Shown: in pieces, positions 1 through 9,072 of the stretch
Layout of the letters: each line of letters begins with the position of its first letter
Position numbering within the stretch: position 1 is the stretch's first letter
From: Thermocatellispora tengchongensis
GTDB taxonomy: Bacteria > Actinomycetota > Actinomycetes > Streptosporangiales > Streptosporangiaceae
Assembly: GCF_014202315.1 (NCBI RefSeq)
Contig: NZ_JACHGN010000020.1
Span: forward strand, 62,001 to 126,000
Reading direction: 5' to 3'
Length of the DNA: 64,000 nucleotides
The notes under the pieces: model-generated
The model's database searches: none
Seen by the model: only the letters and a program-made list of their open reading frames with translations
What the model was told of the DNA's origin: nothing
Position numbers and translations under genes: made by a program

Positions 1-357
1 CTCCCAGTCGCTCGGCTCCTCCGACCAGAAGTCGGAGAAGCCCGCGCGCCCGCCTGGGCCGGCGTTGCCCGCGTTGTTGACCAGGGCGTGCAACTGGCCG
101 TACTCCTTGCCGACGCGGGCGAAGGCGTCGGCGACCTGTGCGTAGTCGGTCACGTCGAACGCCAGCGGAAGGGCCTCGGTGCCCTGGGCGCGCACCTCCT
201 CCGCGGTCTTCTCGGCACGCTCCTCGTAGAAGTCGTTCACCACGACGGCGCGCGCGTCGTGCGCCGCGAAATGCAGGGCGACCGCACGGCCGACCCCCTG
301 CCCCGCGCCGGTCACCAGGGCGACCCGCCCCTGCATGGACAGTAGATTCTGCTTCAC
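1..357 (-). CDS. SDR-family oxidoreductase (C-terminal part outside the window)
   Basis: Short-chain dehydrogenase/reductase, cut by the window edge, so only about 119 N-terminal residues are visible. The reading shows the dinucleotide-binding glycine motif TGAGQGVGRA near the start and the conserved NNAG motif at about residue 95. The start is uncertain. A GTG at 357 gives M-K-Q-N-L-L-S before the family core and has GGCGGAG just upstream; an ATG at 336 begins directly at MQGRVALVTG but has no clear ribosome site. It is the most distal visible gene of the minus-strand beta-oxidation-like operon, 31 bp after the acyl-CoA dehydrogenase, and could reduce or oxidise a hydroxyacyl intermediate. 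The substrate cannot be told. Confidence 0.85.
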   Translation of the reverse strand, partial: MKQNLLSMQGRVALVTGAGQGVGRAVALHFAAHDARAVVVNDFYEERAEKTAEEVRAQGTEALPLAFDVTDYAQVADAFARVGKEYGQLHALVNNAGNAGPGGRAGFSDFWSEEPSDWE

Positions 358-388
358 GTCTCCGCCTGTCGGTGCGATGGAAGTGCCG

Positions 389-1555
389 TCACGCCGGCTC
401 GAAGATCGACGGGCCCTGGAGCGCGCCGCCGTCGAGAAGGGTTCTGGCGATCACGAAGTGCTGGATGGTGGGCGGGCCTTCCTCGACCACGTTCGCGCGG
501 GCGTCCCGCAGCATGCGTTCGACCGGGTATTTCCGGGTGAATCCGATCCCGCCGAAGACGAGCAGCGCCCGGTCGGTCACCCGGCAGACGGCCTCCGACC
601 CGAACAGCTTGCACGCCGAGGCCTCGATGGGGATGCGTAGGCCCGCGTCGAGCTTGGCCGCGGCGTCCTCCAGCATGGTGCGCAGGGCGTACACGTCGGC
701 GGCCATCTCCGCGAGGTAGCGCTGAATGGACTGGCGGGCGCCGATCGGACGGCCGAAGGTCACCCGGTCGTTGGCCCGCGCCACGCTGAGGGCCAGGGCC
801 TGTTCCGCGGTGCCGAGCGAGGAGGCCGCGACGAAGACCCGGCTGACCTCCATGCCCCGCTCGATCAGGCTCAGGCCCTGCCCTTCCTCGCCGAGCCGGT
901 TCGCCGCGGGCACGAGCACGTCGCGGAAGGTCAGGTGGCCGTGCTGGAGTCCCCGGGTGCCCAGCGTTCCGGGCAGCGGCTCGATCGTCAGGCCGGGCCG
1001 GTCGCGCTCGACGAGCACGGCGCTCACCCCGCGGGCGCCGGCGTCGGGATCGGTCTTGGCGAAGACGATGAAATGGCTCACCCAGTCGGAGTTCGTGGTC
1101 AGCCATTTCTGCCCGTTGACGCGATAGTCCTCCCCCTCGCGCAGGCAGGTGGTGCCGAGGTCGGCGCCGGTGCCGTGGTCGGGCTCGGTGATGCCCATGC
1201 CGAAGGACGCGTGACCGGTGGCCACCAGGGGCAGGAGCTCGTCCTTCTGCTCCTCGCCGGCCAGCATCGCGAAGACGTGGGCGGAGGAGTTGTGGGCGTG
1301 GACGAACCCGCGCAGGCCGCCGTGGACGCGCGACAGGTCGGCCAGGATCGGCAGGTACTGCGAGACCGTGAGGCCGGAGCCGCCGTACTGCTCGGGGATC
1401 AGCAGCCCGAAGGCGTTCACCTCGCGCAGCGCCGGGACCAGGACGTCCTTGGGTATCCAGTCCGTCTCCTCGATCTGGTCCTCCAGCGGGGGGATGAGGT
1501 CCCACATCGCCCGCGAGATCGCCTGGCGCAGCTTGCGATAATCGGTGTCGTCCAT
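389..1555 (-). CDS. acyl-CoA dehydrogenase
   Basis: FAD-dependent acyl-CoA dehydrogenase of 388 residues, the usual family length. It introduces the alpha-beta double bond into an acyl-CoA and passes electrons to ETF. The flavin-contact segment GMGITEPDHGTGAD lies near residue 120. A C-terminal block with FGGIGF and VEEGPPTIQ contains the Glu at the position of the usual catalytic base. The gene starts with ATG and lies 36 bp after the SDR at 1592-2347. With the CoA ligase and enoyl-CoA hydratase upstream it forms a side-chain-shortening operon for an unidentified acid. Family assignment is firm; chain-length preference is unknown. Confidence 0.93.
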   Translation of the reverse strand: MDDTDYRKLRQAISRAMWDLIPPLEDQIEETDWIPKDVLVPALREVNAFGLLIPEQYGGSGLTVSQYLPILADLSRVHGGLRGFVHAHNSSAHVFAMLAGEEQKDELLPLVATGHASFGMGITEPDHGTGADLGTTCLREGEDYRVNGQKWLTTNSDWVSHFIVFAKTDPDAGARGVSAVLVERDRPGLTIEPLPGTLGTRGLQHGHLTFRDVLVPAANRLGEEGQGLSLIERGMEVSRVFVAASSLGTAEQALALSVARANDRVTFGRPIGARQSIQRYLAEMAADVYALRTMLEDAAAKLDAGLRIPIEASACKLFGSEAVCRVTDRALLVFGGIGFTRKYPVERMLRDARANVVEEGPPTIQHFVIARTLLDGGALQGPSIFEPA

Positions 1556-1591
1556 GCCCGTCCTTTGCCGGTCGTCGGGTTGGGGTGTTCT

Positions 1592-2347
1592 TCAGGAACG
1601 CAGGGTGAGGCCGCCGTCGAGCGGGATGACGGCGCCGGTGAGATAGGCCGAGGCGTCGGAGGCCAGCAGGAGCACCAGCCCGGTGAGGTCGTCGAGCCTG
1701 CCGAGCCGGCCGAGCGGGACCCGGCGGGTCAGCCGGTCCCGGAAGCCTTCCTCGGCGAGGAAGTCCGCGTTGAGCTCGGTGGGGAAGTGTCCCGGGCAGA
1801 TCGCGTTGACCCGGATGCCCAGCGGCGCCCATTCGAGGGCGAGCTGCTGCGTGAGATGGATGAGCGCCGCCTTGCTCGCGCCGTAGGCGGCGGCGCCGGC
1901 CATGGGGCGCAGCCCTGCCGCCGAGGCGATGTTCACGATCGTGCCCGGACGGCCGGTGCGGCGCAGCCCTTCGGCGACCACGCGGGACACCGTCCACGCG
2001 CCGGTCAGATTGACCGCCAGGGCCTGATCCCAGTCCTCGTCGGTGTGCTCGAACGCGGGCTTCACCGCACCGCCGCCGGCGTTGTTCACCACGATCTCGG
2101 GCCAGCCGTACGTCCCGGCCAGGCGCGGTATCGCCTCGCGCACGGCGGCCCGGTCGGTGACGTCCAGCTCCAGCGGCACGATCCGCCCCGGGCCGGGCTC
2201 GGAGCAGGCGAGGCGGGGTATCCGGCCGGCGCGCCGGGCGGCGCCGATCACCGTGGCGCCCCGCCCGGCCAGGACGCGGGCGATGTGCTCGCCCAGCCCG
2301 GAGGAGGCCCCGGTGACCAGCGCGACCTTGCCCTCGATGCCGGTCAT
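1592..2347 (-). CDS. SDR-family oxidoreductase
   Basis: Classical short-chain dehydrogenase of 251 residues. It shows TGASSGLG at the N terminus, NNAGG near residue 87, the catalytic YGASK motif near residue 150 and the family ending IPLDGG. The ATG at 2347 overlaps the enoyl-CoA hydratase stop in an ATGA arrangement, which fixes the start and implies translational coupling. Between a hydratase and an acyl-CoA dehydrogenase gene, the likely role is oxidation of a 3-hydroxyacyl-CoA; that is inference from context. Confidence 0.92.
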   Translation of the reverse strand: MTGIEGKVALVTGASSGLGEHIARVLAGRGATVIGAARRAGRIPRLACSEPGPGRIVPLELDVTDRAAVREAIPRLAGTYGWPEIVVNNAGGGAVKPAFEHTDEDWDQALAVNLTGAWTVSRVVAEGLRRTGRPGTIVNIASAAGLRPMAGAAAYGASKAALIHLTQQLALEWAPLGIRVNAICPGHFPTELNADFLAEEGFRDRLTRRVPLGRLGRLDDLTGLVLLLASDASAYLTGAVIPLDGGLTLRS

Positions 2348-3132
2348 CGCCCGGTGAACCTCGGTGTGCGGCGGGCGGCGAACGCCCGGACCCCCTCGGC
2401 GTAGTCGGCCGACTTCTGGTGGGCCTGGGCGACAGCCAGGGCGTGGGCCAGTCCGGTGCGGCGATCCTGCGCCAGCCCGTCCCGGACCAGTTCCTTCATC
2501 CGGCGCAGGCCGAGCGGGCTCTTGCCGCTGAGCAGCTTCGCCAGCTCTTCGGCCGCCGCGGTCAGCTCCCCGGCCGCCACGACCCGATGCACCAGGCCCC
2601 AGCGAAGGAAGTCCTCGGCCGGAGCGGTCCGTCCCGTCAGCAGCAGCCACATGGCGGGGTTCAGGCCCACGCGCCGTGGGAGCCGATACGTGCCGCCGGC
2701 GCCGGGCAGCAGCCCGGCGTTGGCGTGCATGTCACCGATCGGGACGCCGGCGGCGGCGAGCACGACATCGCAGCACAGCAGCAGTTCCAGCCCGCCGGCG
2801 CAGGCCATCCCGTTCACGGCGGCCACCACCGGCTGGGGCTGGCGTTCCAGCAGCTCGAACACCGCGTCGCTGCGGGCGAGGTCCACATCCGGCAGCGCGT
2901 CCGGATCGCCGGGGCCGGGCGAGAGGTCGGCCCCGGCGCAGAACGCGCGCCCGGCTCCGGTGATGACCAGCACCCGGACGGAGGGGTCGTCCGCCGAGGC
3001 GGTCAGGACCGACTCCAGCTCGTCGAGCATCGCCGGCGAGATCGCGTTGAGCCGGTCGGGCCGGTTCAGCGTGATCCAGCGGACCTGCTCGCGATCGGCC
3101 ACCAGCAGCGTCTCCAGCTCCGGCACGCTCAC
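2344..3132 (-). CDS. enoyl-CoA hydratase/isomerase family protein
   Basis: Crotonase-fold protein of 262 residues. It shows LNRPDRLNAI near the N terminus, the oxyanion-hole segment GAGRAFCAGADL near residue 65 and a second conserved turn AGGLELLLCCD. It is expected to hydrate (or isomerise) an enoyl-CoA made by the neighbouring acyl-CoA dehydrogenase. The start is the GTG at 3132, overlapping the ligase stop by four bases (GTGA). The residue after the GLLPGAGGT loop is threonine followed by tyrosine, compatible with several crotonase subgroups, so the exact reaction is left open. Confidence 0.9.
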   Translation of the reverse strand: MSVPELETLLVADREQVRWITLNRPDRLNAISPAMLDELESVLTASADDPSVRVLVITGAGRAFCAGADLSPGPGDPDALPDVDLARSDAVFELLERQPQPVVAAVNGMACAGGLELLLCCDVVLAAAGVPIGDMHANAGLLPGAGGTYRLPRRVGLNPAMWLLLTGRTAPAEDFLRWGLVHRVVAAGELTAAAEELAKLLSGKSPLGLRRMKELVRDGLAQDRRTGLAHALAVAQAHQKSADYAEGVRAFAARRTPRFTGR

Positions 3133-4703
3133 GCCGACCCCGCCTTCACGCTCGTCACGAAGTCGTCGCGGAGTGTGCGCTTGAGCACCTTGCCGGAGGC
3201 GTTGCGGGGAAGCCGGTCGAGCACCAGCAGCTTCGATGGCCGCTTGTAGCGCGCGATGCGCTCGGCGACATGGGCGGTGAGTTCGGCCGGGGTGGCCTGG
3301 GCGCCCGGGAGCAGGACGACGGCGGCGGCGACGGCCTCGCCGTACACCTCGTCGGGCACGCCGAACACTGCCGCTTCGGCGACGGCCGGATGGCTGTACA
3401 GCGCCTCCTCGACCTCGCCGGGGTAGATGTTCTCCCCGCCGGAGATGATGACGTCGCTGATCCGGTCGATGACGGTGAAGAACCCCTCCGTGCCGCGCAC
3501 GGCGAGATCGCCGGTGTGCAGCCACCCGCCGCGGATGGTCGCGGCGGTGGCCTCGGGCTTGTTGTGGTAGCCGGCCATGCAGGTGCCCGTCGCGCTCACG
3601 ACGACCTCGCCGGTCCCGCCCACCGGCACCTCCGCGCCCTGCGCGTCCACGATCCGGGCATCGACGAGGAAGACCTCGCGGCCGGTCTGGTCGCCGCGCG
3701 TGTCGTGGTCCTCCGGGCGGAGCACCGCGATCGTCGTGGCCTCGGTGGTGCCGTACCACTGGTAGAAACCCGCCCGCGGGAACGCCCGCCGGGCGCGGGC
3801 GAGGGTGGTGGAGGCGATCGGCGACGAGCCGTACCAGATCTTGGTCAGGGATGTCGTGTCGTACCGGGCCGCATCGGTGTCGCGCAGGATCATGGCGAGC
3901 ATGGTCGGCGACCACAGGGTGACGGTCACCCGCTCCCGCTCGATCAGCCTCAGCACGCCGTCGGGGGAGAACCCCCTGCCGGTCAGCACCACCGTCGCGC
4001 CGAAGGCCAGCGCCGGGAACAACTGGATGACCAGCCCGCCGCCGTGGAACAGCGGCATCGAGATCAGCATGACGTCGCCGGAGCGCAGGTCACCCTCGAT
4101 CGCGTACACGGGGAGCAACCGCACGGTCGCGTCGTGCGTCGCCAGGACGCCCTTCGGGAACCCGGTGGTGCCGCTCGTGTACAGGACCGTGGCGATGCCG
4201 CCCGGCTCGGCGAGATCGACCGGTTCGGCTCCCGGGTCCGTGGCCAGCAGGTCGCGATAGGCCAGGCGGTCACCGCCGGCGCGGTCGCGCTCGTCGAGCA
4301 CCACGACCGCGGGCCGGTCGGGGACACCGGGTGGGTCCGCCAGTGCCGCCTCGACGGCGTCGGCGTAGCCCGTGCCGGCGACCACGACCCGTGGCGTGAT
4401 GTCGCGCAGGACGTAGGCGAGCTCGGCCGGCCCGTAGCGGAAGTTGAGGGGCACGAACCAGGCCCCCGCCTTCATCGCCGCGAAGGCCACGACCACGAAC
4501 TCCACACAGTTCTCGGCCATGATCGCGACCCGGTCTCCCGGGCGGACGCCCAGCCCCAGGAAGGCCGCGGTCAGCCTGTTGACATCGCGGTCGAGCTCGG
4601 CGTAGGTCAGGGCGTAGCCGCCCATCGACACCGCCGTCCTGTCCGCGAAGCGTCTTGCCCCTCGACGCGTCACATCAGTCAGAGTGCGCACGCCAGCATT
4701 CAC
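3129..4703 (-). CDS. AMP-dependent acyl-CoA synthetase/ligase
   Basis: ANL-superfamily acyl-CoA ligase of 524 residues, which activates a carboxylic acid with ATP and CoA. Motifs are in order: the P-loop YTSGTTGFPKG near residue 175, YGTTEATT near 320, HTGD near 395, the hinge region ISGGENIYPGEVE, and the C-terminal NASGKVLKRTLR with the adenylation lysine. The start is a GTG at 4703 behind GGGAAGGAA. It is the first gene of the operon and diverges from the MarR gene across a region with inverted GAGTC/GACTC elements, so MarR control by an acyl or acyl-CoA ligand is plausible. The acid substrate is not evident. Confidence 0.93.
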   Translation of the reverse strand: MNAGVRTLTDVTRRGARRFADRTAVSMGGYALTYAELDRDVNRLTAAFLGLGVRPGDRVAIMAENCVEFVVVAFAAMKAGAWFVPLNFRYGPAELAYVLRDITPRVVVAGTGYADAVEAALADPPGVPDRPAVVVLDERDRAGGDRLAYRDLLATDPGAEPVDLAEPGGIATVLYTSGTTGFPKGVLATHDATVRLLPVYAIEGDLRSGDVMLISMPLFHGGGLVIQLFPALAFGATVVLTGRGFSPDGVLRLIERERVTVTLWSPTMLAMILRDTDAARYDTTSLTKIWYGSSPIASTTLARARRAFPRAGFYQWYGTTEATTIAVLRPEDHDTRGDQTGREVFLVDARIVDAQGAEVPVGGTGEVVVSATGTCMAGYHNKPEATAATIRGGWLHTGDLAVRGTEGFFTVIDRISDVIISGGENIYPGEVEEALYSHPAVAEAAVFGVPDEVYGEAVAAAVVLLPGAQATPAELTAHVAERIARYKRPSKLLVLDRLPRNASGKVLKRTLRDDFVTSVKAGSA

Positions 4704-4782
4704 TTCCTTCCCGACACCGCTCGCATATGGGTCGGTTCCCGGCCCTGACGCCTTCTACAGTCCCACCATCGACGCCAACTAA

Positions 4783-4814
4783 TCAAGAGTCAAATCATCT
4801 CGACTCTGATCATC
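4783..4814. promoter_or_regulatory. putative MarR operator in the divergent ligase/MarR promoter region
   Basis: The sequence TCAAGAGTCAAATCATCT begins at 4783. It is followed by GACTC, giving the inverted pair GAGTC-N10-GACTC, and by a second ATCTTGAT at the right end. The first 18 bases match 16 of 18 positions at 11604-11621 in front of the SDR gene. Position between divergent genes, one of them a MarR regulator, supports an operator. That is inference; the exact binding site is not known. Confidence 0.5.
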
Positions 4815-4916
4815 TTGATGGAGTGGGGGTACGAACGGGCCGTGAGCCGGGGCTCCACGACGAGAAGAACTCGAATAGAGTGGGGGCTGATCATCAGGGA
4901 CCGGCCGGCACGAGCG

Positions 4917-5429
4917 ATGACAGGGGTGTTCGTGGATCACGTCCATGCCAAGGAATACGAGGCGCTCGCGGTCGAGCGGGCCCGGCGCTCCGGGCTTGAG
5001 ATCGACCTCGACGTGCTCGCCGTGACGTTCAACCTCGTCCGCGCGGCGAACAAGCTCGTCTCCGATCTGGAGCAGAACGTCTACCGGGCGCGCGGGGTCA
5101 GCTACGCGGGCTTCCGGGTGCTGTTCGCGCTCTGGGTCGTGGGCGAGAGCGAGCCGAGGCGGCTGGCGCAGCTCGCCGCGGTCACCCGGTCGAGCGTGTC
5201 GAGCGTGCTCAACACCCTCGAAGCCGCCGGCCTGGTGCAGCGGCGCCGGGAGTCGGCCGACCGCCGGGTCGTCACCGTGGACCTGACCCGGCGCGGCCTG
5301 GAGACGGTGCTCGACACCTTCGGCGACCACCACGCCCGGGAGCACGAGTGGACCAGCGGCCTGTCGGCCGAGGAGCGCCGCATCCTCGCGGATCTCCTCC
5401 GCCGGATCGTCGAGCACCACGCCGAGTAG
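4917..5429 (+). CDS. MarR-family transcriptional regulator
   Basis: Winged-helix regulator of 170 residues. The recognition segment LAAVTRSSVSSVLNTLEAAG lies near residue 100 and is followed by the wing RRRESADRRVVTVDLT, both typical of MarR. The chosen ATG at 4917 precedes the dimerisation helix; earlier in-frame ATG codons at 4815 and 4818 would add a non-conserved, arginine-rich tail. No strong ribosome site is visible for any choice. The gene diverges from the acyl-CoA ligase operon and is likely its ligand-responsive repressor; an acyl-CoA ligand would fit relatives in aromatic-acid degradation. Confidence 0.88.
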   Translation: MTGVFVDHVHAKEYEALAVERARRSGLEIDLDVLAVTFNLVRAANKLVSDLEQNVYRARGVSYAGFRVLFALWVVGESEPRRLAQLAAVTRSSVSSVLNTLEAAGLVQRRRESADRRVVTVDLTRRGLETVLDTFGDHHAREHEWTSGLSAEERRILADLLRRIVEHHAE

Positions 5430-5436
5430 TAAGGAA

Positions 5437-5482
5437 TCTAATCGTCTCAGGCTTGACTACCTGTCCGGGTGCGGTCTACGGT
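5437..5482 (+). promoter_or_regulatory. promoter with operator-like element for the iron alcohol dehydrogenase gene
   Basis: TTGACT at 5453-5458 and TACGGT at 5477-5482 are spaced by 18 bp and make a plausible -35/-10 pair. Just upstream, TCTAATCGTCTC (5437-5448) resembles TCAAATCATCTC of the ligase/MarR operator (9 of 12 positions). Weak but consistent evidence that this gene also responds to the MarR regulator. Confidence 0.4.
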
Positions 5483-5579
5483 CGCCCTCGCATGGGCGGG
5501 CAGATCGGCGACGTTCCCTCGTCGGCGGCTGCTCCGCGAGATGCGAGGTGCGAGACGCCGTGGGAGGTGCGCCATCGAC

Positions 5580-6713
5580 ATGGCCGAGGACACGTGGAGC
5601 CCTGGGAACGACGGCGTGGCCGCCTTCGACTGGGCGTCCCCCGCGTCGGGACGCGTCGTGGCGGGACCGGACGCGCTGGCGCGCCTGCCCGGACTCCTGT
5701 CCGATCTCGGCGTCAGCCGGGTCGTGCTGGTGACCAGCCCGTCGATGTCGCGCAGCGCGATATTCGGGCTCGCGCGCGAGCAGGTGGGCGACCGCCTCGC
5801 CGGTGTGCACCCCACGGTCACACCGCACACCCCCATGGAGGACGTGCGCTCGCTGCGCGACTCGGCGGTGACCCGCGGCGCCGACTGCTATGTCGCCATC
5901 GGCGGGTCCAGCGTCATCGACGCCATGAAGGCGGCCGTGTGGCTGGACCGGGACGGCGCGAAGCCGCGGGCGGTCGCCGTGCCGGCGACGTTCGGGGGAG
6001 CGGAGGTCACGCCGCGCGCCGGCGTGACCGACAGCGGCGAGAAGACCGGCCTCACCAGCGAGCGGATCGTGCCCGACGCCGTCGTGCTCGATCCACGCGT
6101 GCCGGCCGCCCTGCCCCCCGGGCTCGCGCACGCCTCGGTCGCCAACGCGCTGGCCCACTGCGTCGAAGGGCTGGCCGCCCCCGACCGTTCACCGATGTCC
6201 GACGCCTTCTACCTGCGATCCCTGGCACTGATCCAGCACGGGGCGCGGCACCTTTCCGGGCGGCGCCCCGTCGCGCTCGGCGCGTTCCAGGCGGCGTCGG
6301 TCCTCGCCGCCCTGCCGCGGGTGCGGATGTCGGCGGCCCACGCCATCGTGCACACGCTGAGCCCGCTCCTCGGGGTCTCGCACGCCGTCGCGCACGGCGT
6401 CCTGTGCCGGACGGTGATGAGTTACACCGCGCCGTCGGTGGGGGACCGCCACGCACTGATCGCCGCCGCGCTGGACGCCCGCGGCACCGGACCGGCGGCG
6501 GCGCTCGACCGCGTCACGTCGCTGCTGGACGGGCTCGGCGTCCCCCGGGGCCTGCGCGACGCCGGTGTCCGGCGCGACCGGCTGCCCCTCGTGGCCGACG
6601 CGCTCCTGCGAGCTTCGGGACCGCCCGCCAATCCCCGGCCCGTCCGCGGCCGCGAGGGCCTGCTGCGCATCCTCGGCCACGCGTGGTCCGGCGAGCTGCC
6701 GGCGAACTGGTGA
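5580..6713 (+). CDS. maleylacetate reductase-like iron-containing alcohol dehydrogenase
   Basis: Group III Fe-dependent dehydrogenase of 377 residues. The NAD-binding GGSSVIDAMK segment is near residue 105 and NALAHCVEGL near residue 190; a C-terminal metal cluster reads HAIVHTLSPLLGVSHAVAHG. Asn in place of the usual Asp ligand before the first His is, to my knowledge, normal in maleylacetate reductases and supports that subfamily. Such enzymes reduce maleylacetate to 3-oxoadipate in hydroxyquinol or resorcinol degradation. I use the ATG at 5580 because the stretch upstream is unconserved and arginine-rich. It lies 150 bp after the MarR gene. The substrate remains inferred. Confidence 0.83.
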   Translation: MAEDTWSPGNDGVAAFDWASPASGRVVAGPDALARLPGLLSDLGVSRVVLVTSPSMSRSAIFGLAREQVGDRLAGVHPTVTPHTPMEDVRSLRDSAVTRGADCYVAIGGSSVIDAMKAAVWLDRDGAKPRAVAVPATFGGAEVTPRAGVTDSGEKTGLTSERIVPDAVVLDPRVPAALPPGLAHASVANALAHCVEGLAAPDRSPMSDAFYLRSLALIQHGARHLSGRRPVALGAFQAASVLAALPRVRMSAAHAIVHTLSPLLGVSHAVAHGVLCRTVMSYTAPSVGDRHALIAAALDARGTGPAAALDRVTSLLDGLGVPRGLRDAGVRRDRLPLVADALLRASGPPANPRPVRGREGLLRILGHAWSGELPANW

Positions 6714-6719
6714 CGCGGC

Positions 6720-8813
6720 TCAGCCCGCGTGGCCGCCGCCCGCCTCCGCCGAGAGGGGGTCCGCGCCGGTGATGGGCTGCTCGGTCCAGATGGTCTTGCC
6801 GGTGTGCGTGTACCGGCTGCCCCAGCGGGTGCTCAACTGGGCGACCAGGAACAGGCCGCGGCCGCCCTCGTCGGTGTCGCGGGCCCGGCGCAGCCGGGGC
6901 TGGGTGCTGCTGGGATCGGAGACCTCGCAGATCAGGGTCCCCCCGTCCCGGATCAGCCGGAGCCCCACGGGCGCGCCGCCGTAGCGGATCGCGTTCGTGA
7001 CCAGCTCGCTGACCACCAGCTCGGTGACGGAGGCCATCTCGCCCAGGTCCCAGGCGGCCAGCCGCTCGCCGGCCGCCTTCCGCGCCTCCGCGACGACGGA
7101 CGGATCGGCGGCGAACTCCCAGGAGGCGGTGTCGCGGGCCGGCACGACCCGGGTGCGGGCCAGCAGCAGGGCGATGTCGTCGGCGGGTGGGGCGCCGGCG
7201 AACTCCGCCAGCAGGTCGCGGCTGATGTCGGCGACCGCGCGGCCCGGACGGCACAGGACCTCCAGACGGCGGCGCAGCCGGCCCATGCCGTCGTCGAAGT
7301 CGTGGTCGTCCCCCTCCACCAGGCCGTCGGTGTACAGGGCGAGGACGCTCCCCTCGGGAAGGACGATCTCGGTGGGCTCGAACGGCATGCCCCCCACCCC
7401 GAGCGGCGGGCCGGGGGACAGCTCGACGAAGGCGGCCGGCTCGCCCGGCCGAAGCAGCAACGGCGGCGGATGGCCGGCGCTGGCCACGGCGCACCGGCGC
7501 GTCACCGGATCATAGGTGGCGTACAGGCACGTGGCCCCGACGGCGTTCTCCTGCCCCGCGCCGCGCTCCTCCTCCAGCCGCAGCACGAGGTCGTCCAGGT
7601 GGGCCAGGAGCTCGTCGGGCGGCAGGTCCAGGTCGGCGAGAGTCTGCACGGCGGTGCGCAGCCGGCCCATGGTGGCGCTCGCGTGCAGGCCGTGCCCGGC
7701 GACGTCGCCGACGACGAACGCCACCCGCAGCGACGACAGCGGGATGACGTCGAACCAGTCCCCGCCCACGCCGGCCCCTCCGCCGGCGGGCAGGTAGGTC
7801 CCGGCCGTCATCGCCGCGGAGAGCTCGGCGGGCACCTGCGGGAGCAGGCTGCGTTGCAGCGTCACCGCCGCGCTGTGCTCGCGCGTGTAACGGCGGGCGT
7901 TGTCCACGCTCAGCGCCGCGCGGGAGACGATCTCCTCCAGGAGCCGCGCGTCTTCGGCGTCGAAGGGCTCGGAGCGCCCCGTGCGCCACACGTTGACCCC
8001 GCCGAGCACCCGGCCCCGGGCGTACAGCGGCGCGATCAGCAACGAGTGGGCGTCGCCGGGCACCATCAGCCGGACGAGAGCGGGGTCGTCACCCAACGTC
8101 TGCGTGATCCGGGCACGGCCGGATACGAGCAGGACACGGCCGGCGTCAATCCCGGGCTGAAGCGGTGTCGCCGGGAGGGCGTCGCCCGGCTGGAGCATGT
8201 GGCCGGGCCACCCCTTGCTGACGCTGACCCGCCGGTAGTGCCGCGTGTCCACCCTGGCGCCCTGCGGCGGCTCGTCGCCGGCGAGCACCGCTTCCGCCAG
8301 GCTCACGGCCGCGTGGTCGGCGAACGCCGGGACGAGGACGTCCACGAGGTCCTGCGTCGTGCGGGTCACGTCGAGCGAGGCGCCGATGTCCGCCGCCGCC
8401 CGATAGAGCAGGTCCAGCCGCTGCCGGGCGCGCCGCTGCTCGGTCAGGTCGATGAACACGACGGCGACGCCCGCCGGCCGGCCGTCGGCGCCGTCCAGCG
8501 GGAACGCCGACACCGACACGTCCCACTCCTGCTCCGGGAACCGCCGCGGGCGCACCGAACGCCGCCAGTCGGTGAACGGCCGGCCCGTGTCGAGCACCTC
8601 GCGCAGCCGCCGCTCGACCTCCCGCGCGTCCTCGGGCGTCATCAGCTCGTCCAGCTCGCTGCCCACCGGGATCGTCAGGCCGCCGAGCATCTCCGAGGAC
8701 AGGTGGCTCTGCACGACCCGCAGGTCGCGCCCCCGTATGACGACCGCGATCCGGTTCTGCCCGAACGCGCGCGCGACAGCGGCGTTCTGCCGGAACTCAT
8801 CCGCTGCGCCCAT
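6720..8813 (-). CDS. PP2C-type SpoIIE serine phosphatase with PAS, GAF and HATPase domains
   Basis: Multidomain signalling protein of about 697 residues, without membrane segments. A PAS-like region covers roughly residues 20-130, a GAF-like domain 140-300, and the SpoIIE phosphatase core 320-540 with GGDWFDV, VGDVAGHG and LYTDGLVEGDD (metal-binding acidic residues). A C-terminal HATPase_c anti-sigma-kinase module carries ELVTNAIRYG and RGLFLVAQL. Such proteins act on anti-sigma-factor antagonists in partner-switching cascades. Start: ATG at 8813 has GCGAGG seven bases upstream; a GTG at 8840 is an alternative. No antagonist gene is adjacent, and the gene looks unrelated to the surrounding catabolic genes. 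It converges with the preceding gene, leaving 6 bp. Confidence 0.92.
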   Translation of the reverse strand: MGAADEFRQNAAVARAFGQNRIAVVIRGRDLRVVQSHLSSEMLGGLTIPVGSELDELMTPEDAREVERRLREVLDTGRPFTDWRRSVRPRRFPEQEWDVSVSAFPLDGADGRPAGVAVVFIDLTEQRRARQRLDLLYRAAADIGASLDVTRTTQDLVDVLVPAFADHAAVSLAEAVLAGDEPPQGARVDTRHYRRVSVSKGWPGHMLQPGDALPATPLQPGIDAGRVLLVSGRARITQTLGDDPALVRLMVPGDAHSLLIAPLYARGRVLGGVNVWRTGRSEPFDAEDARLLEEIVSRAALSVDNARRYTREHSAAVTLQRSLLPQVPAELSAAMTAGTYLPAGGGAGVGGDWFDVIPLSSLRVAFVVGDVAGHGLHASATMGRLRTAVQTLADLDLPPDELLAHLDDLVLRLEEERGAGQENAVGATCLYATYDPVTRRCAVASAGHPPPLLLRPGEPAAFVELSPGPPLGVGGMPFEPTEIVLPEGSVLALYTDGLVEGDDHDFDDGMGRLRRRLEVLCRPGRAVADISRDLLAEFAGAPPADDIALLLARTRVVPARDTASWEFAADPSVVAEARKAAGERLAAWDLGEMASVTELVVSELVTNAIRYGGAPVGLRLIRDGGTLICEVSDPSSTQPRLRRARDTDEGGRGLFLVAQLSTRWGSRYTHTGKTIWTEQPITGADPLSAEAGGGHAG

Positions 8814-8991
8814 CTCACGCCTCGCCGTCGTCGGAGCCACGATCCGCGATCAAGCTTCAGCATCACACGTGGTCAAAAGGCATGTCCAGGAGAGTGACCG
8901 GTAAGTGACCGCCGCTTTGGGCCTCCTAGGACGCGCCGTTATGCCCCCTTGGCACCGGCTGGTGTACCGGGCCACGACCATGATCGCCGCA

Positions 8992-9037
8992 ACCGGGACG
9001 GCGCCTCGTGGCGGGTACCACGAGGCGCCGTCCCGGT
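8992..9037 (-). terminator. perfect 20-bp hairpin downstream of the aldolase gene
   Basis: Arms 8992-9011 and 9018-9037 are perfect reverse complements with a six-base loop (CGGGTA). It lies 35 bp beyond the stop of the aldolase gene on the minus strand and has no T-run, as is common for actinomycete terminators. Confidence 0.7.
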
Positions 9038-9072
9038 CTTTGCGCCCGCCTCCACATCGGGCGCGGACCGGC

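Noticed and set aside
354-1997. Very long overlapping open frames antisense or out of frame to real genes here and throughout the window
   Set aside because: In GC-rich DNA, shadow frames stay open; their translations show repeated Arg/Gly/Pro/Ala and no domain, while the opposite frame encodes a recognisable enzyme.
6720-8813. Possible link of the SpoIIE-type phosphatase to the neighbouring catabolic operons
   Set aside because: No shared operator, opposite orientation to the reductase and no partner-switching genes nearby; probably unrelated.
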